Origin: WLMZ01 sp043753895
GTDB lineage: Bacteria; Actinomycetota; Acidimicrobiia; Acidimicrobiales; Ilumatobacteraceae
DNA length: 64,000 bases
Direction: 5' to 3'
NCBI GenBank assembly: GCA_043753895.1
Contig: JAYUWK010000045.1
Coordinates: forward strand, 61,572 to 125,571
Under the pieces are notes generated by a model, which was given only the letters and a program-made list of their open reading frames with translations, had not been told where the DNA came from and ran no database searches. Made by a program: the position numbers and the translations under genes. Shown here piece after piece: positions 43,739 to 52,396 of the stretch (position 1 is the stretch's first letter; each line of letters opens with the position of its first letter).

Positions 43739-46700
43739 ATGGCCGATCACGAGGTGCTGCAGCGGTTCTCGCCCGCCGTACGCGCGTGGTTCGCCACCTC
43801 GTTCACCGAGCCGACACCACCACAGGTACAGGGTTGGCCGGCCATCACGTCGGGCCAACACACACTGATCTGTGCCCCCACGGGCAGCGGCAAGACCCTC
43901 GCAGCATTCTTGTCGTCCATTGATTCCTTGGTCACCACTCCGTTGCCCGACAAGGCCGCACGCACGCGGGTGCTCTACATCTCGCCGCTTCGCGCTCTCG
44001 CGTTCGATGTCGAAAAGAACCTGCGCGCTCCGCTGATGGGCATCCAGCTCGCGGCCGAGCGCCTCGGCGAACCCTTCGTGCAGCCCGTGGTGGCCATGCG
44101 CACCGGCGACACCAGCGCAAAGGACCGTCAGGCGCTCATCCGCCGTCCACCCGATCTGCTCATCACTACCCCCGAGAGCCTGTATCTCATGCTCACGTCC
44201 TCGGCCGCCGCCACGCTCACGGGTGTCGACACGGTGATCATCGACGAGATTCATGCACTGGCACCCACCAAGCGCGGCGCGCACCTCATGCTGTCGCTCG
44301 AACGCCTCGAGGAAATCACGCTGCAACCTCCCCAGCGCATTGGTTTGTCGGCCACGCAACGCCCGCTCGAGGAGGTCGCGCGGTTTCTCGGAGGCTTCAG
44401 CGAGCCGGGTCGGCAGCGACCCGTTGCCATCATCGATTCGGGTATTCGCAAACCGCTGCAGGTCGAGGTCGTGGTGCCGCTCGAGGACATGGGCGTGGTG
44501 GGCCAGGTCGTCACGCCGGGTCCCGGCGACATGCGCTCTGGTCCTGCATCCTCGGCGCTCAGCCCACAACGCAACAGCATCTGGCCCAGCATCTATCCGC
44601 GCATTCTCGAGCTCGTGCTCGAACACCGCAGCACCATTATCTTCTGCAACGCACGGCGTCAGGCCGAGCGGCTTGCCGCCCGGCTCAACGAAGCCGCCGA
44701 GACCGCAGGAATTGGTGTCGATCCCGACACCGGGCTGCTACGCGAAGAACTGGTCAAGGCTCATCATGGTTCCCTCGCTCGCGAACAGCGCGTGGTCATC
44801 GAGGACCAACTCAAACGCGGCGCGCTGCGCGCCATCGTCGCGACGAGCAGCCTCGAGCTCGGCATCGACATGGGCGCGGTCGATCTCGTGATCCAGGTCG
44901 AGTCGCCCGGGTCGGTCAGCCGCGGGTTACAGCGCATCGGTCGCGCCGGTCACCAGGTGGGCGAGCCGAGCCGCGGCAAGATTTTCCCCAAACACCGCGG
45001 CGATCTGCTCGAGGCTGCGGTGGTCACCCAACGTATGGTCACTGGCCAGATCGAGGCCACGCACTACCTACGCAATCCGCTCGATGTGCTCGCCCAGCAA
45101 ATCGTCGCGCACACGGCAGCATCGGGCCTCGAAGTGCCGGTGGCATCCCTGCGTGCGCTCGTGCGTCGCTGTGCGAACTTCGCTGACATCTCTGACGAAC
45201 TACTCGACAACACGCTCGATCTGTTGGCGGGTCGGTACCCCAGCGACGAGTTCGGCGAGCTGCGCCCGCGCATCGTGTGGGACCGCATCAATAACACCGT
45301 GCGCGCCCGCGATGGCAGCAAGCGACTCGCGGTCACCAGCGGCGGCACCATTCCCGACCGCGGTCTGTTCGGCGTTTTCATGCCTAACGGCACCCGTGTC
45401 GGCGAACTCGACGAGGAGATGGTGTACGAGTCGCGGCCCGGCGAGACCTTCATCCTCGGTGCGTCCACATGGCGTATCGAGGACATCACCTTCGAGCGTG
45501 TCACCGTCACTGCGGCACCGGGTCAGCCCGGCAAGATACCATTCTGGCACGGCGATCGGCCCGGGCGCCCACTCGAGCTGGGGCGCGCTCTCGGCGCTTT
45601 TCAACGCGAGATGCGTGCTCTGGCCGAGCCCGAAGCGTTGCAGCGCCTGCGCACCGAGTTCGCGCTCGACGAGTTCGCCGCGAACAATGTGGTCTTGTAT
45701 CTCAGCGAGCAGGCCGAGGCCACCGGCGTGGTGCCCGACGATCGCACGGTGGTCATCGAACGCTTTCGCGATGAGATCGGCGACTGGCGGGTCTGCATTC
45801 TCAGCCCCTTCGGTACGCCCGTGCACGCGCCGTGGGCGATGGCCATCGAACGTCGGCTCATCGACCGCTTCGACATGGCCATCGAGACGATGTGGGGCGA
45901 CGACGGCATCGTGATCCGCCTACCAGAAGCCGTCGACCAGGTGCCGCTCGACGAGTTGCTGATCGACCCGGAGGACATCGACGAACTGCTCATGTCCACG
46001 CTGCCGCAGACATCGTTGTTCTCGGCGCGATTTCGCGAGTGTGCGGCTCGCGCCCTTCTGCTGCCCCGGCGTCGCCCCGACCGACGCACACCCCTGTGGC
46101 AACAACGCCAACGCGCTGCCGACCTACTCGCAGTTGCTGCGAAGTACCCCAGCTTCCCGATCCTGCTCGAGACCAGCCGCGAGTGCCTGCAGGATGTCTT
46201 CGACGTGCCGGCGCTGCGCGAGGTCTTGGGTCAACTGCGCAGTCGGGCGATCCGGGTGGTCAGTGTCGAGACCGCCAAGGCGTCGCCGTTTGCGCAGAGC
46301 CTGCTGTTCAACTGGATCGCTGCGTACATGTACGAGGGTGATGCACCGCTGGCCGAACGCCGCGCGGCTGCGCTCGCCCTCGACCGCGATTTGCTGCGCG
46401 ACCTGTTGGGTGCCGAAGAGCTTCGCGAGCTGCTCGACGCCGGCGTGCTCGCCGATCTCGAACTCGAGTTGCAATGCCTGGGCGATGGACGCCGGGCCCG
46501 GTCGGCCGACGAACTGCACGATGTGTTGCGCCGCATCGGCGACCTCACTGCAACGGAGATCGATCTGCGTTGCGAGGCGCCGTCGGCGGATTGGTTGTCC
46601 AGCTTGCTCGCCGAGCGGCGTGCCATCATGGTGCGCGTCGCCGACGAGGACCGCTACATCGCGGCCGACGATGCCGCGCGGTATCGCGATGCCCTCGGTT

Positions 46701-48259
46701 GTTCATTGCCGATGGGCCTACCGATGGCATTCACCGATCCGGTGGTCCGGCCACTCGAGGATCTGCTGCGTCGTTACGCACGTACGCACGGACCCTTTGT
46801 TTCGCTCGACGTGTCGCGGCGGTTGGGGTTACCCATCGAGCGTGTCGTCGGGGCGCTGAGCGCGCTCGAAGCCGACGAGCGCCTCGTACTCGGCGAGTTT
46901 CGCCCCGACGGTGTCGTGCGCGAATGGTGCGACGTCGATGTGCTGCGTCAGCTGCGTCGCCGTTCGCTGGCGTCGCTGCGGCGCGAGGTCGAGCCTGTGG
47001 AACCCGAGGCACTCGCCCGATTCCTCACGGCCTGGCATGGCATCCCCAGCGACCGGCGCGGGCCCGATGCCTTGGTCGAGACAATCGGTCTCTTACAGGG
47101 TGCAGCGTTGGTTGCATCCACGCTCGAATCCGAGATTCTGCCGCTGCGCGTACGCGGGTATCGCCCTCCCGATCTCGACGAACTCTGCACCAGCGGCGAG
47201 GTTGTCTGGATCGGCGCCGGTGCCATCGGTGCGGGCGATGGCCGTATTCGGCTGTACTTCGCGGATCAGCTGGCCGTACTCACCGCCAGTCTCGAACCTG
47301 CGCTACCGCCCGATGGCGCTCTGCATCACGCCGTTCGCGCGTTGCTCGCGGAGCGTGGAGCGAGCTTCTGGGGGCAGCTCCGCGCTGGCGATGCGGTGGC
47401 CACCGATACCGAACTGCTGAGCGCACTCTGGGATCTCGTCTGGGCTGGTGAGGTCACCAACGATTCGTTGGCTCCGCTTCGTGCCGTGATCGCCGGTGCC
47501 GGCACGGCATCCAAGCGTGGCTCGGCTGCTGCATCGCGTCAGCGCTCACGCCCGCGACCCGGGCGCCTGAACCGGCTCGGTCCACCGGCGGGTGCCGGGC
47601 GGTGGAGTCTGGTCGCACCCCTGCTGTTGCCCCGGCCCGCACCTACCGCAGCGGCCCACGCCGCAGCGCTGCAACTGCTCGAACGCCATGGAGTGCTCAC
47701 GCGCGAGGCAGTCGCGTCCGAAGGCGTGGTCGGCGGGTTCAGTGCGGTGTATGGCGTGCTCAAAGTGCTCGAAGAACGCGGGGTGACCCGGCGCGGTTAT
47801 TTCGTGAGTGGACTCGGCGCTGCACAATTCAGCCTGCCGGGCGCGGTCGATCGGCTCCGTGCTGTTCGCGAGGGCACTGATGCATTGCACCCCGAATTGG
47901 CCCCCGCGCCGTTGGTGCTCGCAGCCACCGACCCCGCGCAGCCCTACGGTGGCACGCTCCCGTGGCCGCCCAGCGAGGGTCGGCCGTCGCGCTCGGCCGG
48001 TGCGCTCGTAGTGCTGGCGGCGGGACAACCGCTGGCTTGGTTCGATCGTCGCAGCCATCATCTGCTGCTCTTCCCAGCCGCAGCGTCCATCACTGGTTGG
48101 GCCGACGCGCTGGCCTCGTTGGTCAAAGACGGTCGGGCGCGCAGTGTGGAGGTGCGCAAGCTCGACGGTGCGCCGGTGCCCGCAGCGGCCGCGGCGGTCG
48201 ATGAACTCAAACGCGTCGGCTTCATCGAGGGCTATCGCGGTCTGGTTCTGCGCCCCTGA
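43739..48259 (+). CDS. lhr: Lhr-type ATP-dependent DNA helicase, full length
   Basis: A 1506-residue SF2 helicase matching the long mycobacterial Lhr, a 3'-5' translocase with a DNA-damage role. The Lhr-Core (about 1-870) has Walker A CAPTGSGKTLAAFL, motif II IIDEIHALAPTKRGAHL, motif III GLSATQRP, motif V ATSSLELGIDMGAVDLV and motif VI QRIGRAGHQVGE. The C-terminal 600 residues form the Lhr-CTD with winged-helix and AlkZ-like parts. Length equals the M. smegmatis enzyme, so it is intact. It is preceded by TAGGGT, 6 bases before the ATG. Confidence 0.95.
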   Translation: MADHEVLQRFSPAVRAWFATSFTEPTPPQVQGWPAITSGQHTLICAPTGSGKTLAAFLSSIDSLVTTPLPDKAARTRVLYISPLRALAFDVEKNLRAPLMGIQLAAERLGEPFVQPVVAMRTGDTSAKDRQALIRRPPDLLITTPESLYLMLTSSAAATLTGVDTVIIDEIHALAPTKRGAHLMLSLERLEEITLQPPQRIGLSATQRPLEEVARFLGGFSEPGRQRPVAIIDSGIRKPLQVEVVVPLEDMGVVGQVVTPGPGDMRSGPASSALSPQRNSIWPSIYPRILELVLEHRSTIIFCNARRQAERLAARLNEAAETAGIGVDPDTGLLREELVKAHHGSLAREQRVVIEDQLKRGALRAIVATSSLELGIDMGAVDLVIQVESPGSVSRGLQRIGRAGHQVGEPSRGKIFPKHRGDLLEAAVVTQRMVTGQIEATHYLRNPLDVLAQQIVAHTAASGLEVPVASLRALVRRCANFADISDELLDNTLDLLAGRYPSDEFGELRPRIVWDRINNTVRARDGSKRLAVTSGGTIPDRGLFGVFMPNGTRVGELDEEMVYESRPGETFILGASTWRIEDITFERVTVTAAPGQPGKIPFWHGDRPGRPLELGRALGAFQREMRALAEPEALQRLRTEFALDEFAANNVVLYLSEQAEATGVVPDDRTVVIERFRDEIGDWRVCILSPFGTPVHAPWAMAIERRLIDRFDMAIETMWGDDGIVIRLPEAVDQVPLDELLIDPEDIDELLMSTLPQTSLFSARFRECAARALLLPRRRPDRRTPLWQQRQRAADLLAVAAKYPSFPILLETSRECLQDVFDVPALREVLGQLRSRAIRVVSVETAKASPFAQSLLFNWIAAYMYEGDAPLAERRAAALALDRDLLRDLLGAEELRELLDAGVLADLELELQCLGDGRRARSADELHDVLRRIGDLTATEIDLRCEAPSADWLSSLLAERRAIMVRVADEDRYIAADDAARYRDALGCSLPMGLPMAFTDPVVRPLEDLLRRYARTHGPFVSLDVSRRLGLPIERVVGALSALEADERLVLGEFRPDGVVREWCDVDVLRQLRRRSLASLRREVEPVEPEALARFLTAWHGIPSDRRGPDALVETIGLLQGAALVASTLESEILPLRVRGYRPPDLDELCTSGEVVWIGAGAIGAGDGRIRLYFADQLAVLTASLEPALPPDGALHHAVRALLAERGASFWGQLRAGDAVATDTELLSALWDLVWAGEVTNDSLAPLRAVIAGAGTASKRGSAAASRQRSRPRPGRLNRLGPPAGAGRWSLVAPLLLPRPAPTAAAHAAALQLLERHGVLTREAVASEGVVGGFSAVYGVLKVLEERGVTRRGYFVSGLGAAQFSLPGAVDRLRAVREGTDALHPELAPAPLVLAATDPAQPYGGTLPWPPSEGRPSRSAGALVVLAAGQPLAWFDRRSHHLLLFPAAASITGWADALASLVKDGRARSVEVRKLDGAPVPAAAAAVDELKRVGFIEGYRGLVLRP

Positions 48260-48329
48260 CGCGGCGCTCCCTCTTCTCTGGCTGCCATATTCGATTGCGC
48301 AGCGTCGAAATGACGGCTCAGATGGTGGC

Positions 48330-49064
48330 GTGAAGAACTACGAGCCGGCGATGAGCTTCGATACTGAACATGCGGCGGCGTACGACATCGTCTCCATGCG
48401 CGGTGATGAAGACGATGCAACCTCGTTCCTGGCCGCGCTCGCCGGTGATAGGGCCACGCTCGAACTCGCCATCGGCACAGGTCGCATCGCGCTGCCACTC
48501 GTGGCACGGGGCGTGCACGTAGAAGGCATCGATATTTCGCCTGCGATGGTGGCCCAGCTGCGCGCCAAGCCGGGCGGTGCCGAGATCCCGGTCACACTTG
48601 GCGACTTTGCCGACGTCGCGGTCGTTGGCTCGTACCGGCTGATCTACGTGGTCTACAACACGCTGTTCAACCTGTTGACCCAAAACGATCAGGTCCGCTG
48701 CTTCGAGAACGTCGCCGCACACCTCGATGACGGCGGCTCTTTCGTGGTCGAGGCGTTCGTCCCGAGTTACCTGCATCGGTTGCGCGACAACCAGTACGTC
48801 GATGCCGAAGCAGTGGGCGTGCGGTCGGTGCGCCTCGACGTGGGCCGCCACGATCCGGTGGCCCAGACCCTTGATGAGAGCCATGTCACGCTGTCGGTCA
48901 AAGGCATCACCGTGAACCCGATCGTGTGCCGCTATGCGTGGCCCGCCGAGCTCGATCTGATGGCTCGCATTGCCGGGCTCACCCTGCAACATCGCTGGGG
49001 TGGATGGAACAACGAACCGTTCACCGCTGCGAGCCCGCTGCACGTCTCGGTCTACACCCGCTGA
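48330..49064 (+). CDS. Class I SAM-dependent methyltransferase
   Basis: A 244-residue methyltransferase. Motif I is LELAIGTGRIALPLVARGV, post-I HVEGIDISPAMVAQLRA, and motif IV RLIYVVYNTLFNLLTQ. The family is the TylM1/YcgJ-like group often labelled Methyltransf_25. The start is GTG at 48330, or ATG at 48351 seven codons later; no clear ribosome site separates them. The 193 bases after it contain only an Arg-rich open frame that I do not accept as a gene. Confidence 0.78.
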   Translation: MKNYEPAMSFDTEHAAAYDIVSMRGDEDDATSFLAALAGDRATLELAIGTGRIALPLVARGVHVEGIDISPAMVAQLRAKPGGAEIPVTLGDFADVAVVGSYRLIYVVYNTLFNLLTQNDQVRCFENVAAHLDDGGSFVVEAFVPSYLHRLRDNQYVDAEAVGVRSVRLDVGRHDPVAQTLDESHVTLSVKGITVNPIVCRYAWPAELDLMARIAGLTLQHRWGGWNNEPFTAASPLHVSVYTR

Positions 49065-49257
49065 CCCCTTCCCGCGCCGCCGTCCCGGTCTTGGTCCCGC
49101 TCGTAGCGGCCGCTGCGCATGTCGTCCCGTCGCCCCTCGTCGCCCCGATTCCGGTTTCTCGGGTGCGTTGCGCGCCAGCAGTTGGCGCGAGACGCGCCCA
49201 AGCGGGCCGGAGGGTGGGGCTTCTCGGGCGCTCGAGCGGGTGTCGGGGCTGGTTGGG

Positions 49258-49851
49258 TCAGCGTTCGGCGGGGCGACCGACGGCACGTAGGCCGGCCCAA
49301 GCCAGATCACTCACTTGGCGGGCCAGCACGTCAGGGTCGAAGTCGGTGCCGTTGTCGACGAGGCGGCGGCTGGCGCCCTCGGCGAGGCCGACCAAGCCGT
49401 GCGCCACCGTGCGCTGGTGTTCGGGATCGATATCGGCTGCGATGAGTGGCTTGATCGCCTCGGCCACCTGTGAGGTGACCTTGCGCACGGCGTCGTTGAA
49501 CTCCTCGTCACGGCGGGCACCGCTGCCGAACAGCAGCAAGAACGCATCGTGGTCATCGGCCACCCAACGAAAATATGCTTGGAAGCCCAGTTCGGTCTGG
49601 TGCTTGCCGTCGGTGGCACCGGCCGTTGCCTTGTCGATGGCAGTGAGCAGACGGTTGCCCACCTCGTCGAGCAGGGCCAGATACAGATCGCGTTTGGAAT
49701 CGAAGTGCTGGTAGACCACCGGCTTGGTGACTCCTGCGGCTTCGGCGACGTCGTTCATTGACGCACCGTGGTAGCCCTGACGGGCGAAGACGCCCAGCGC
49801 GACATCGAGCAGCTGCTCGCGGCGGGCTGAGGCGGGAAGACGAATCGACAT
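49258..49851 (-). CDS. TetR family transcriptional regulator
   Basis: A 197-residue repressor. The N-terminal helix-turn-helix reads ARREQLLDVALGVFARQGYH, then MNDVAEAAGVTKPVVYQHF. The C-terminal domain is an all-helical ligand pocket (FRWVADDHDAFLLLFG, AHGLVGLAEGASRRLV). It resembles regulators of fatty acid or efflux genes. Its target is unknown; the nearest divergent crotonase and small membrane protein are candidates. Confidence 0.85.
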   Translation of the reverse strand: MSIRLPASARREQLLDVALGVFARQGYHGASMNDVAEAAGVTKPVVYQHFDSKRDLYLALLDEVGNRLLTAIDKATAGATDGKHQTELGFQAYFRWVADDHDAFLLLFGSGARRDEEFNDAVRKVTSQVAEAIKPLIAADIDPEHQRTVAHGLVGLAEGASRRLVDNGTDFDPDVLARQVSDLAWAGLRAVGRPAER

Positions 49852-49919
49852 AGTGCTGAGTACAGGGTAATCGCCGCGCGCCGGCAATTTGCCAGTGTGT
49901 CTCAGCGGGATGTGCTCGG

Positions 49920-50213
49920 CTACAAACCGCGCGAGATGTCGTCCTTCTCGGCGGCCTTGACGGCGTAACCCACCACGATCGCAGGGGCGAGCAGGATGGA
50001 ACCGATGATCATGCTCGTCGTGATGATGGTGACCTTGCCCTGCGAGAAACTGGTCGTGAGGGCCACGAAAAACATCACGATGGCGACGAGGAAGAGCAGA
50101 TACCCGACCCGGGTGGCGATCTGGTTCCACTTGGCAATCGTGGCGCGACGTGCCCGAACGGGATCGTTTGCTGCCGGCTCGGTCGTAGCGGGTGGTTGGT
50201 CGGTGGAAGCCAT
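49920..50213 (-). CDS. Small two-helix membrane protein
   Basis: A 97-residue protein, with a Pro/Ala/Thr N-terminus followed by two hydrophobic helices, VGYLLFLVAIVMFFVALTT and IITTSMIIGSILLAPAIVVG, then a short charged tail. No family is recognised. It is transcribed toward the TetR gene and divergently from the crotonase. An ATG five codons upstream is another possible start. Confidence 0.6.
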   Translation of the reverse strand: MASTDQPPATTEPAANDPVRARRATIAKWNQIATRVGYLLFLVAIVMFFVALTTSFSQGKVTIITTSMIIGSILLAPAIVVGYAVKAAEKDDISRGL

Positions 50214-50246
50214 ACAGTCTTCGTGCATGGTAGAGCGGAGTACCCA

Positions 50247-50978
50247 ATGACCGTGCATCTCACATTCCACGACTCCATTGCATTGGTCACGATCGATCGA
50301 CCAGATCGACGCAACGCGGTGGATCATGCAACGCTGCTCGCGCTGCGCCAAGCTCAGATCGATGCCGTGGCCGAGCACGCGCGCTGCCTGGTACTCACCG
50401 GCGCGCCGCCGGCGTTTTGTGCGGGGGCCGATCTCACCGGCGTGGAGAGTGGTGAGTTCGTCGATGCGCTCGTCGGCGCGCTGCTCGGCTTCACCGAGTT
50501 GCCGATCCCCACGATTGCGGCCGTCGACGGCCCTGCGCTCGGCGCCGGCACGCAGCTCGTCATCGCGTGCGATCTACGCGTTGCCACCGAGCGCAGCGTG
50601 TTCGGCATCCCCGCGGCCAAGCTCGGACTGGTGGTGGATCACTGGACTGTCGAGCGATTAGCGCGTGAGATGGGGTGGTCCATCGCCCGCGCGATGTTGG
50701 TTGCTGCGCAGACCTATCGCACCGAGCAGCTCGTCGTGGCGGGTGCCATTCACCGCGTCGGCGGTCTCGACGAAGCGCTCACTTGGGCGGCCGAGCTGGC
50801 CTCACTTGCGCCGCTCACGATCGCGAGTCACAAGCTGGCGCTCGAACAATCGGCCCCCTCGCCGGCGTATGACGAACTGTTCGAGCAGGCACGTGACGCT
50901 GCCTGGGCGAGCCGAGATGCCGAAGAGGGTCGACTGGCCTTTCTCGAGAAGCGTCCACCGAAGTTTCAGGGGCACTGA
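50247..50978 (+). CDS. Enoyl-CoA hydratase/isomerase family protein lacking both catalytic Glu
   Basis: A 243-residue crotonase. Marks are LVTIDRPDRRNAVDHATL, GAPPAFCAGADLTGV and DGPALGAGTQLVIACDLRVAT, ending FLEKRPPKFQG. Against rat hydratase the Glu144 position is Gln (GTQL) and Glu164 is Ala (GIPAAK). Hydratase activity is thus unlikely; CoA-binding and some other reaction are probable. GGAG lies before the ATG, so this is a leadered gene. Confidence 0.8.
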   Translation: MTVHLTFHDSIALVTIDRPDRRNAVDHATLLALRQAQIDAVAEHARCLVLTGAPPAFCAGADLTGVESGEFVDALVGALLGFTELPIPTIAAVDGPALGAGTQLVIACDLRVATERSVFGIPAAKLGLVVDHWTVERLAREMGWSIARAMLVAAQTYRTEQLVVAGAIHRVGGLDEALTWAAELASLAPLTIASHKLALEQSAPSPAYDELFEQARDAAWASRDAEEGRLAFLEKRPPKFQGH

Positions 50979-51009
50979 GACAGCAACCCGACGAGTGTTG
51001 CCGACGCGA

Positions 51010-52308
51010 TCAGATCGCGGCCGGCAGCATTCGGTTGACGTTCTCGAAGAAGAAGTAGAGAACCACGACGAAGGGCACGACGCCGACGACGAAGCCGAGC
51101 CACAGGCGGCGGAACCGCTTGGCCAGTTGGTACGCGCCGAGGGCCACAGCGAGCAGGAGCAAACCCCAGCCAAGAACGTGTGGCCATGCTCGTCCGTCGG
51201 AGAACCAACCCTGATTGAACGCATCCGTCGGGATGGCGAAGCTCTCTCCCCCGGGAGTCGACGTCCCCGTCGGAGTACCCGCTCCACCATTAACGCTGTT
51301 GCCCGGCACCGTATCGGGGGTATTGGGAAGTTTGCTCGCCGGGACCACGCTGTCGGCGACGCTGTTGCCGTCTTCTACAGTGCCACCGTTCGCGGTGTCC
51401 CCGGGCAGCGTGGGGGCAACAACCGTGGTTGGTTCTTGACCATAGAACAGCTTCGACTTGCCCACCTTCGATGACTTTGTGGGGTCGAGGTCAGCGTGGA
51501 CGACGAGACGACGGCTGGCAGTCCCGATGGGTGTGCACGTCACCAACGTGAGCGTTGCCTTCTTCGGATCGGAGTCACTGATGACGTGGTAGTCGTTCTT
51601 GCCGACTTCCTCGCTACCGGTGACCCGATACACATACGAGCCGCCGAGGATCGTGGAAATCTTGATCTCGTCGCCCTTGCGGAGTTTGTCTAAGGAGTAG
51701 AAGGGTTGCCCGTAGGTGGTGCGATGGCCCGCAATGGCCGAGTTCCCCAACTGACCGGGGAACGGTGTGTTCGGGAAGTGCCCGACGCCTTTGCGGAGGT
51801 CCTGCACGCTCACGCCAGCGACGACATACTTATTGACACCGATACGCGGGATGCCGATCGTGGCGATTGCGTCGCCGGGGGCGATGTCTTGCGGAAAGAC
51901 CTGTTCCTGCGCCGCAGGCTCGGTGGTCGAGGTGGTGGTGGCCGAAGGATCGACGGTGTCGGAGCTGGCAATCGTGGTGGTGGTCGCTTCGGTCGTGGTG
52001 GAATCGAGCCCCGCAGCAGCAATGGCCTTGTCGAAGTCCTGCGCCAACTGGTCCTGCGAGCGGGCTTCTTGAATACCCGTACCCCACAGCTGATATCCGA
52101 CGAACGCAAACATGAGCAGGCCGATTGTGATGAGCGTACGGCCGATGTTGCCGACCACCCAGCGCCAGTCGTGGGGCTCGGGCGGGCGATCCCATCGGCT
52201 GGGCTTGCGGGCAGGATCCATTGATTCGAGACGTTGCATTGCGCCACTCGCGGGGCTCGACGCAGAAGGCTTGCTTGCGTCGGATTCGGGGTGCTCGGCA
52301 TCGGTCAC
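51010..52308 (-). CDS. Class E sortase, large form
   Basis: A 432-residue membrane transpeptidase. A cytoplasmic N-terminus (about 50 residues) and helix (LITIGLLMFAFVGYQLWG) precede a Ser/Thr linker. The catalytic core has His in SAIAGHRTTYGQPF, Cys in TLTLVTCTPIGTA and Arg in SRRLVVHADL. After a Gly/Pro/Thr linker, two further C-terminal helices follow. Class E enzymes act on LAXTG-type signals. The GTG start is supported by TAACGT 8 bases upstream. It diverges from the ccm operon. Confidence 0.88.
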   Translation of the reverse strand: MTDAEHPESDASKPSASSPASGAMQRLESMDPARKPSRWDRPPEPHDWRWVVGNIGRTLITIGLLMFAFVGYQLWGTGIQEARSQDQLAQDFDKAIAAAGLDSTTTEATTTTIASSDTVDPSATTTSTTEPAAQEQVFPQDIAPGDAIATIGIPRIGVNKYVVAGVSVQDLRKGVGHFPNTPFPGQLGNSAIAGHRTTYGQPFYSLDKLRKGDEIKISTILGGSYVYRVTGSEEVGKNDYHVISDSDPKKATLTLVTCTPIGTASRRLVVHADLDPTKSSKVGKSKLFYGQEPTTVVAPTLPGDTANGGTVEDGNSVADSVVPASKLPNTPDTVPGNSVNGGAGTPTGTSTPGGESFAIPTDAFNQGWFSDGRAWPHVLGWGLLLLAVALGAYQLAKRFRRLWLGFVVGVVPFVVVLYFFFENVNRMLPAAI

Positions 52309-52316
52309 AAGGTGCG

Positions 52317-52322
52317 ACGTTA
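52317..52322 (-). promoter_or_regulatory. -10 box for the large sortase
   Basis: TAACGT on the minus strand ends 8 bases before the GTG at 52308. Confidence 0.45.
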
Positions 52323-52340
52323 GCGGCCAGAATGCTTGAA

Positions 52341-52364
52341 CAATGGGCGGGCCAATGGGCGGCT
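52341..52364. repeat. 12-bp direct repeat in the sortase/ccmA divergent region
   Basis: CAATGGGCGG occurs in two adjacent 12-bp units between the two divergent starts. It might bind a regulator or be another small tandem duplication like those in the ccm genes. Confidence 0.4.
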
Positions 52365-52396
52365 GCGCCGCAACGTCGCTAGCGTAGCGGTGCCTC

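Noticed and set aside
49065..49257. Arg/Asp-rich open frame between the methyltransferase and TetR genes
   Set aside because: Low-complexity composition, no start with a promoter or ribosome site and no family resemblance; I treat the 193 bases as intergenic.
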